Assembly (NCBI GenBank): GCA_943737045.1
Contig: CALSFV010000342.1
Coordinates: 62,001 to 126,000 of the forward strand
Source of the DNA: Parapristionchus giblindavisi
Taxonomy: Eukaryota; Nematoda; Chromadorea; Rhabditida; Diplogasteridae
Length of the DNA: 64,000 bases
Direction: 5' to 3'
Shown here: positions 57,801 to 64,000 of the stretch, in pieces
Position numbering within the stretch: position 1 is the first letter of the stretch
Layout: the number at the start of each line of letters is the position of its first letter
Position numbers and translations under genes: made by a program
Notes under the pieces: generated by a model
Seen by the model: the letters and a program-made list of their open reading frames with translations, nothing else
The model's database searches: none
What the model was told of the DNA's origin: nothing

Positions 57801-59593
57801 GGGTGGTGAGGCTATTGAAAGTACTGCCTCTGGTATTTCGAAACCTAGTAGACTTAAGTTTAAACCTTGTAGACTCAAGTTTAACTTGAAGTAGAGTTAC
57901 AAGTCTACTCCAAGTGCAGACCTTGAGTAGAGTTTAAGTTTCAAAATACCAGAGGCTATTGCGGGAGACCCTTACCCCATCATAGGTGGGCGCGTGAAAA
58001 CGAATTATTTTTGCGCACAGCCTTGCCTTCCCTTGCGGGACCTTGCGCATAGCCTTGCCTCGTAAAAATTGGAAAATTCCCAGTCAAATCTGCTAAAAAA
58101 TGGCCATGCGCATATCCTTGCCTTACCTTTCTCCGGGTTGCGCACAGCCTTTCCCCTTGCGTGCCCACCTATGTCCCCCATTATGAGTCTGAATTTCGCT
58201 CACCCCCGCATCTTCTGCATTGAGTCAATCTATTTCTTTAGCTGCTTAAATTGAATGGAGACCCTGAAATATGGATGCCCGAGTTGATAATCAATCAATA
58301 AATCAATAATCAATCAATAAATCAATAATCAATCCCCTTGCAGGCTCGTAGATCGGGTGCGACGGGCGAGAAGGAGGGCGGCTTCCTCTCCGCGGTGCGC
58401 TCCATATCGGATATTGGTGAGTGTGGGTCTATCACGGTACGATCGGGCATGAACACCTAAGCGTACGGTCTGATCGGGCATGGACACCAGAGGCCGTATG
58501 CATGAACGCCGGCAAACCGTTTGCCCGACAAACGTGACGTCAAAAGCGTAGGCGGAGGATTTTCGACAAACGCCTCCGCCTACGGTTGTGACGTCACGTT
58601 TGTCGGGCAAACGGTTTGCCGGCGTTCATGCATACGGCCTCAGGTGCATCGGTGCGACAGTGTGTTGCGAACCAAATTGGTTTGGCTGGTTGATTTGTGG
58701 TTTCATATTTATCTGATAGAATATGTTAGTGATTTGAAAGTGATGGACTTGGTGGGCACGAGTGTAGTACACAAATATAATAATCATACATTTTCGGCGC
58801 CTTCTTTTACATAGTGGATCGATTTTCAACATATGGTGGAACGATCTTGAAAAAAAAGTTATTTTCGCATGAAAATGACCCTTCGATTGGGTCGATTCTG
58901 GGTGGGTCGATTCGGGTCGAGTGGGTCGATTCTCACTTTGTGAGGGTATGCAAATGTATGATTGACTGGCTGATTTGTGGTTTCACATTCACGGTATAGA
59001 GCATTTTAATCATACGACAGTGATAGTACGCTATTATACAATATAAGTAGGATAATAAAGTATAGAGTGGTATTAATTGTAAGTTCATGTTATTGTGAAT
59101 GTTTTGTGGATCAATCGATAATTTTAAATATTGATTGACATTATCGATCCCTGTTTTGCAGGCAAGTCGTTCTCGCACGGCAAGAACCTCGGCAAGGCGC
59201 ACGAGGATGTCAAGAGCGGTCCCACCCTCGGACTACCCAAGGTACGGTACATTTTACGGTTAAGGTAGGTTGTACGGCATGTCTAATGTGTGATTGCGCC
59301 CGGTTACTGTATAGGGTACGGTATGATGATTTGATACGGTTACCGTAGACTACAGTATTCCTGAGATGGTAGGCTACAGTATGCTTAAGATGGTAGGCTA
59401 CAGTATGTTACGGTAGACTACAGTATGCTTTAGAGCTAGTTGTCGATGCATGCATAGTATAGTGGAGATGTGATCTCGTACGAGGAAATAGGAGAGTTTA
59501 TGTGGGGGAGCCAAATTTGTAATGAGAGGAAACCCCAAAGAGGAAGCTACGGGGAAATTTGTCCTCTTGTTTCTTTGTAGTCGTAAGGGTAGC

Positions 59594-59631
<38 letters not shown>

Positions 59632-61699
59632 ACTTAGTGTAGAGGGACGTGCTGTACATGAATTGTACTCCCGAAGAAACGTGGAGATTCGTACAACAGT
59701 ATTTTGATATTTGTGAAGAACATAATATAGACTTCGATGGACGTGGTCATACATTTTCGGTACCCTCGCCGTCTATTTTTATATAGTGGGTCAATTGTCG
59801 AAATAGGGTGGGTAGATGCATAAAATTTGTTATTTTTGTTTAAAAATCGTCATTTTTAGCTTCCTTTTTTTATCAAGTGGCCTAAAATTGGCTTTATATA
59901 GTGGGTCAATCCTCGCACTGCGAGGGTATGGCAATGTATGGACGTGGTGTTGATGATGCAGATGATATGCATAGATGGGCGCGTGAAAACGAATTCTTTT
60001 TGCGCACAGCCTTTCCTTCCGTTGCAGGGCCTTGCGCATAGCCTTGCCTAGCAAAAATCGGAACATTTCCAGTGAAATCTGCTAAAAATTGCCATGCGCA
60101 TAGCCTTGCCTTACAGTTCCCCGGTTTGCGCACAGCCTTTCCCCCAGCGTGCCCACCTACGGATGATATGTTAGACCGCGTAGTAATGAAGAAGGCTGAA
60201 TATACTTTAATGGAGAACGTTTCGTGACTGGTACCAGGGGAGGGGCAATCGGGACGAGAAAACGTACTAGAGAGACCAGGATAGAGACGGGGGAGGGAGG
60301 GGTGGGACCGGGTAGATTCGCGCAACGGGATTATGATCATAGGTGGGCGCGTAAAAACGAATCTTTTTGGCGCTCAGCCTTGCCTAAACTCCTGGGCCTT
60401 GCGCATAGCCTGGCATAATTGGGAAAATGTGAAAATTTGCTTTAAAAACGGTTTTAATGCCCTTTCGTAGCCATGCGCACAGCCTTGTCTATCCCCTGCC
60501 AAGTTTGCGCACAGCCTTTCCGCCAGTGTGCCCACCTATGATTATGATATGTATGAAGAGCATCGTTTGGTATTGTTATTCCGTTTATTGACAGTGATTG
60601 CAATGATAATGTGGCAAAACGTATGCTAGGCCATACATTTTCATGCCCTCACAGTGTGAGGATTGACCCACTATATTCGGCTAATGGCCAGGGTCGACCC
60701 ACTATATACAGCTTATTTTCATGTGAAAGATGACAAGTTAAGCGAAAAATGACGATTTTTCTAAATTGACCCACTATATGAAAATAATTCGGTGAGGGCA
60801 TCGAAAATGTATGATGCTAGGCCATAGGTCGAATAACAAAATTGCGGATTTTCAAATTGTGGCCAGTTTTTCAACAACAGCAAGAATCCCAGAATGCGGC
60901 CAGGCTTCGTCGTCGGTAACGTAGTCCTTTTCGACCTATGGCTAGGCCAATGGAGACTGGGACCAGGGGGATTCGCGCTACACTTTGGCGGTATATGGAC
61001 GGAAGATCGACTAAGTTGTTGCTTTGTTCGTGGAGATATATAATTGTAAAATGGGAAAGCCCTTTCCATTTGCAAGCAATGTGTTTATGAATTTGATATA
61101 ATAAATAAATAAATGAATAATATTGATTGTGCACGGAACCTGGTGGATTCGCGTATTATAGCAATGATAGGGTTTGGAGAAAGAACAACTAATTTGCTTT
61201 TGGTCTTTATAGTGTTACAAAGCCATGCTAGTCCGCTAGAGGCTGCTGACCTGGTGCATTCGTGCAGCGCAATGGTTTTATTCGCAGAATGAGTTGTCAA
61301 CTTGGATGCCTCATCGCTTCTCATTGTCAAAAACAATTATTCAATCAATCATTGGTGCTTACTGTAGCACGAACCCTATCCGATCAATAAATAAAGATTA
61401 CTGTACACTATTGTCAGTCAGTCAATCAATAAAATACCTACTGTACATTATATTTCAAACAATCAATAAATGTAGACTACTGTGCATTATGTATCAATCA
61501 ATCAATAAATAGAGACTACCGTACACTATTATCGATCGATCGATCAATCAATAAAATAATCCTCCCCTCGATTCAGGTGGACTCGTCGCCGCGCGAGATG
61601 AGCAAGGAGGGCTCGGCGTCGGACGTGAACAAGGGCAACGTGCACTTCCTGAAGAAGCTGCCCACCGGCGTGGAGGCCAGCAACGTCCTCATCGGAGAG
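48476..61699 (+). CDS. SLC4-family bicarbonate transporter, N-terminal cytoplasmic domain (eight exons, 5' part of gene)
   Basis: Exons: 48476-48570, 48712-48773, 49550-49687, 55084-55212, 57404-57507, 58344-58416, 59162-59241, 61577-61699. All phases join, giving 268 codons in phase 0 at the last donor (GTACGG). The start MPGGGEEKASSSSKRDSIWG is the first ATG after the tandem repeat. Residues about 60-125 carry the band-3 cytoplasmic-domain signature: LPALFTEMGEL, EWRETARWVKFEEEVE, then NRWSKPHVAALSLHALFQLR. The linker (about 175-250) is basic and serine-rich. The last exon ends HFLKKLPTGVEASNVLIGE, the conserved motif before the second half of this domain. SLC4 proteins move bicarbonate with Na+ or Cl- across the plasma membrane and set intracellular pH; neuronal excitability is a known output. 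The rest of the gene, including all membrane segments, lies beyond 64000. Exons are GC-rich against AT-rich introns. The 5.4-kb intron after 49687 is the largest. The sodium-coupled branch seems likelier than anion exchanger, from the NVLIGE region. Confidence 0.92.
48890..49092 (+). mobile_element. hAT-type MITE, CATAGGTCGAA family, copy 1
   Basis: CATAGGTCGAATAGCTAGGT to CATACTTTTCGACCTATG. Flanked by the 8-bp repeat CCTGAAGT (48882-48889, 49093-49100). Internal phrase AAAATGCGGTCAGG occurs four times. Confidence 0.95.
50314..50507 (+). mobile_element. hAT-type MITE, CATAGGTGGGC family, copy 1
   Basis: CATAGGTGGGCTCGTGAAAA to CCAGCGTGCCCACCTATG. Flanked by 8-bp GTTTGTTG. Internal phrase GCGCACAGCCTTGCC. 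Confidence 0.95.
51316..51676. repeat. (CT)n / CT-rich repeat tract
   Basis: About 360 bp of CT dinucleotides broken by a higher-order unit containing CTCTCACTCTCCTTCTCTCT and GTCACTCTCCCCCTCTCTCT. Long frames on both strands here are artefacts. Confidence 0.97.
53940..54115. repeat. CT-rich repeat tract
   Basis: Degenerate (CT)n with CTCGC interruptions. Confidence 0.95.
54405..54600 (+). mobile_element. hAT-type MITE, CATAGGTGGGC family, copy 2
   Basis: CATAGGTGGGCGCGTAAAAA to CAGCGTGCCCACCTATG, flanked by 8-bp CTATAGAC on both sides. Confidence 0.95.
54768..54847. repeat. (ATT)n microsatellite
   Basis: About 26 uninterrupted ATT units. Confidence 0.97.
55512..55714 (-). mobile_element. 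hAT-type MITE, CATAGGTCGAA family, copy 2
   Basis: CATAGGTCGAAAAGTATGTT to CTAGCTATTCGACCTATG, reverse orientation to copy 1; 8-bp duplication GATATGTG on both sides. Four CCTGACCGCATTTT phrases. Confidence 0.95.
55943..56052. mobile_element. Short palindromic repeat, TCAATGGTCTCT family, copy 2
   Basis: TACCTCTCTCAATGGTCTCT mirrored by AGAGACCATTGAGAGCGGCT, same centre (TCTCTAACAACGAGAGAGCA) as the copy at 43138. Confidence 0.75.
57981..58173 (+). mobile_element. hAT-type MITE, CATAGGTGGGC family, copy 3
   Basis: CATAGGTGGGCGCGTGAAAA to TTGCGTGCCCACCTATG; flanks TACCCCAT and TCCCCCAT (8 bp, one difference). Confidence 0.92.
58498..58640. mobile_element. Palindromic element, GCCGTATGCATGAAC ends
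   Basis: GCATGAACGCCGGCAAACCG is mirrored by CGGTTTGCCGGCGTTCATGC; both halves contain GACAAACGTGACGTC or its complement and GTAGGCGGAGG/CCTCCGCCTAC. Very high arm identity. Related to 17901-18056. Confidence 0.85.
58785..58960 (+). mobile_element. hAT-type MITE, CATACATTTTC family
   Basis: CATACATTTTCGGCGCCTTC to GAGGGTATGCAAATGTATG. No matching 8-bp flanks, so one side may be rearranged. Confidence 0.8.
59748..59940 (+). mobile_element. hAT-type MITE, CATACATTTTC family
   Basis: CATACATTTTCGGTACCCTC to GGGTATGGCAATGTATG; 8-bp duplication GACGTGGT on both sides. Almost identical to 62837-63029. Confidence 0.95.
59970..60161 (+). mobile_element. hAT-type MITE, CATAGGTGGGC family, copy 4
   Basis: CATAGATGGGCGCGTGAAAA to CAGCGTGCCCACCTACG; flanks GATGATATG on both sides (8-9 bp). 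Only 29 bp from the previous MITE of another family. Confidence 0.92.
60338..60540 (+). mobile_element. hAT-type MITE, CATAGGTGGGC family, copy 5
   Basis: CATAGGTGGGCGCGTAAAAA to CAGTGTGCCCACCTATG; 8-bp duplication ATTATGAT. The interior is more diverged than in the other copies. Confidence 0.93.
60632..60814 (-). mobile_element. hAT-type MITE, CATACATTTTC family
   Basis: CATACATTTTCATGCCCTCA to GGCATCGAAAATGTATG; flanked by ATGCTAGGC on both sides. Its right flank is shared with the next element. Confidence 0.92.
60824..60950 (+). mobile_element. hAT-type MITE, CATAGGTCGAA family, copy 3 (short)
   Basis: CATAGGTCGAATAACAAAAT to TAGTCCTTTTCGACCTATG; followed by GCTAGGCC, matching the left flank for 7 bp. 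Shorter (127 bp) than copies 1 and 2. Confidence 0.85.
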
Positions 61700-62517
61700 G
61701 TACGGTGGCTTGTGGTGGGGTACTGTAGGGATATGGAGAGGTACGGTAGCTTGTGGTGGGGTACTGTAGGGTATACGGAGAGGTACGGTAGCTTGTGGTG
61801 GGGTACAGTAGGGATACGGTAGACCTTGGGGCTGCTGTTAGCTACTCGGGCAGGGATGCCTGATAATGGTTAGGGGATGCGGTAGTCTTGACTGATCGGG
61901 CATGGACACCTAAGAGCATTAGTTTATGGTAATCCTTCGAGTACGGTAGGATTAGCTGCTTTCGTGATTGGGTTTGGTAGTTTCAAGCGAGGAAATCCGG
62001 GGTTTAAGCGAATTTTCTCTGAGTTTGTTTGTTGCTTATGCCATTGCATATTTTGTATATTTTGTGTTCATTGTTCGTCTATTTTCGGATTCTCTCCATC
62101 TCTATTTCTTCTATTGTTCTCTTTCTTGGTCTCTCTCTCTCCCTCTCTCTTTGTCTCATTTTTATATTTCTGCCTTGGGTATTATGAGGTCTGTGAAATC
62201 TCTACGGGCCTTAGTCGTGTTGTTTATATTTTTCGGCAGTGTTCTAAAGCATGCTAGCGATATGCCAGCATCTTGCTAGTGGCGCTTAAAGTATACTGGG
62301 TGATATACCAGCAGCATGCTAGTTGTGCACTGGCAGAGCAATAAAACGCTCCGCCATATGCGCCATTAATGACAGCTTCCGAGTGCACACATAAGTAATA
62401 AAAGAAATATAAAAGAGGAAATGGACCCCTGGGGGCGAGTGCAAGCGCCTATTCTATGTGTGCTTTGACTAGCAGTACAGTATGTGAGGGCGTGGAAGTT
62501 TATATATAGATCGACCT

Positions 62518-62719
62518 CACACATTTTCGAGCACCCACATTGTGAGTGCGGGTCAGTTTATAAATTGGTCAGCATTAGAAAATCGGGTCACTTTATAACA
62601 TATTTTGGCAAAAAATGCGAAAAATAAGCAATTTTACGGCCAGTTTATAATCGCGCCCGTTTATCACAGTTACGGGTCAGCTTATAATTCTGAAAATGTG
62701 AGTTGAACAAAAATGTATG
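62518..62719 (+). mobile_element. hAT-type MITE, CATACATTTTC family (diverged)
   Basis: CACACATTTTCGAGCACCCA to ACAAAAATGTATG; 8-bp duplication ATCGACCT on both sides. Interior has GGGTCAG/TTTATAA phrases rather than TATATAGTGGGTC, so it is a subfamily. Confidence 0.88.
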
Positions 62720-62836
62720 ATCGACCTGCTCAGCATGAGACAATACACCTTTGAAAAGCAGAAGTAATTATGTCAAAAGTGTGTGCACTTCTTCTAAACC
62801 ATAGAAACAGATGTATTTCAAGATAGCAATGTTGGT

Positions 62837-63029
62837 CATACATTTTCGGTACCCTCGCCGTCTATTTTTATATAGTGGGTCAATTGTCGAAATAGGGTGG
62901 GTAGATGCACAAAATATGTTATTTTTGCTTAAAAATCGTCATTTTTAGCTTCTTTTTTTTATCCAGTGGCCTAAAATTGGCTTTATATAGTGGGTCAATC
63001 CTCGTACTGCGAGGGTATGGCAATGTATG
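62837..63029 (+). mobile_element. hAT-type MITE, CATACATTTTC family
   Basis: CATACATTTTCGGTACCCTC to GGGTATGGCAATGTATG; 8-bp duplication ATGTTGGT. Confidence 0.95.
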
Positions 63030-63904
63030 ATGTTGGTGCATGAAGCTTCTTTGAAGTGAAGTTGGGTGCGGTATTTTTGATCTTCGTTCGACTAATAAGT
63101 CCGTTGTTCTGAAGGTTTAACGCTCCGCGTTGATTTTGTGCCTGGGAGCACGTCTCATAGTTCAGGATCACTTGCGTTTGTAGTCATTTAGCGTATTATA
63201 CATTGCTTGAGCTTGTTCTTTACCTCTGCCTCTACATCTACTTCTCCCTATGCTTCTACCGCTACCTCGTCCTCTTCCTCTCTCCCTCTACCTCTGCCTC
63301 TCCCTCTCCCTCTACCTCTGCCTCTTAGAGGCTTCTGAATACTCCCATGGCGTCATCGTCGAAACAGAGGAGGAGTTTGGAGCCGAGACCATACGTTCAA
63401 GCCGAGGGCACACCTTTTCATATAAACACACAAACTTCCCAAGACCAAACCCTCATGAGCTCAGTTTTGTGCGCGCACTCTCCATGTCTGCGCACTCTAC
63501 CTATGTTGTTATCTCTCGTCCTTTCTCCGTCTGCACTCTCTCACTTCCACACACTTTCTCGTCCTTTCTCATCTGTAATCTCTCACTTCCACACACACTC
63601 TCTCGCGCTTTCTCCGTTTCCGCTCTCTCACTTCCACACACTCTCTCGGTCTATCTCTGCTGCTCGCTATCATTTTGAGTGCATCTCTCTCTCTGTCTCG
63701 TTGATGTGATTAGAGAGAGAGAAGGTGAGAGATTGGGAGTGGGAGCGGGCTTATCAGAGGCATGCAAGGGCGGGGATCTCCAGAATGATGCTGGCTGCCA
63801 CATGCACTACTTATCATTTATCATCATAGTTTGATTTATGGACTGAGACAGATAGAGTGACTGACAGATATAATATACAGACAGAGACAGACTGAGACAC
63901 AGAT

Positions 63905-63994
63905 AGATAGACAGATTGACAGATAAATAAACAGATTGACAGATAAATAAACAGATTGACAGATAAATAAACAGATTGACAGATAAATAAACAG
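63905..63994 (+). repeat. 20-bp tandem repeat ACAGATTGACAGATAAATAA
   Basis: Four near-identical copies, running to the window end; upstream are degenerate ACAGACAGAGAC units. Confidence 0.95.
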
Positions 63995-64000
63995 AGTCGG

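Larger units (their letters stand above)
61700..64000. other. Right-edge intron of the SLC4 gene
   Basis: No further SLC4 exon was recognised after 61699, so the next exon lies outside. Contains two MITEs, CT-rich tracts (63240-63320, 63480-63660) and a terminal tandem repeat. Confidence 0.6.

Overview
The window is animal nuclear DNA. Coding sequence sits in many short exons with GT-AG introns, some only 40-48 nt long, embedded in a very repeat-rich background. The CNG-beta channel resembles TAX-2, the introns are tiny, and an RTE-type reverse transcriptase fragment is present. I infer a nematode, perhaps a diplogastrid, but the species is not provable from the sequence alone.

Three protein-coding loci are recognisable. 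(1) At the left edge, on the minus strand, two exons (1260-1803) encode the first membrane segments of an SLC4 bicarbonate transporter; the gene runs off the left end. (2) A complete cyclic-nucleotide-gated channel beta subunit (tax-2/CNGB-like) lies on the minus strand from the ATG at 43070 to the stop at 10308. I could join 23 coding exons with consistent phases into a 752-residue protein, spread over 32.8 kb because its introns are full of mobile elements. (3) On the plus strand from 48476 the first eight coding exons (268 codons) of an SLC4 N-terminal cytoplasmic domain can be read to 61699; the gene runs off the right end. Loci 2 and 3 are divergent, with a 5.4 kb region between them.

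The introns hold a five-unit, 490-bp tandem array carrying tRNA-Gly(GCC) genes (18.4-20.7 kb), one with an altered anticodon, and a 5'-truncated RTE-type reverse transcriptase ORF antisense to the channel gene. They also hold several very long inverted-repeat (foldback) elements at 7.1-8.6, 14.8-17.4, 24.1-25.7, 33.4-35.3 and 38.7-42.4 kb. Three of these share a terminal motif of the form TATCACGNGTNTC. Two others start CAGTCSCGCC and are flanked by TA. Some carry coding-like spacers; the best is a broken C2H2 zinc-finger gene with an acidic tail.

Short non-autonomous elements are strikingly partitioned. A 100-120 bp palindromic family occurs about a dozen times between 8.7 and 38.3 kb. Four different families with CATA...TATG ends, most copies flanked by 8-bp target duplications (hAT-like), lie almost entirely from 36.8 kb rightwards. 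The most unusual content is therefore the set of gene-bearing foldback elements inside introns of a neuronal channel gene and the coordinated invasion by several hAT-type MITE families.
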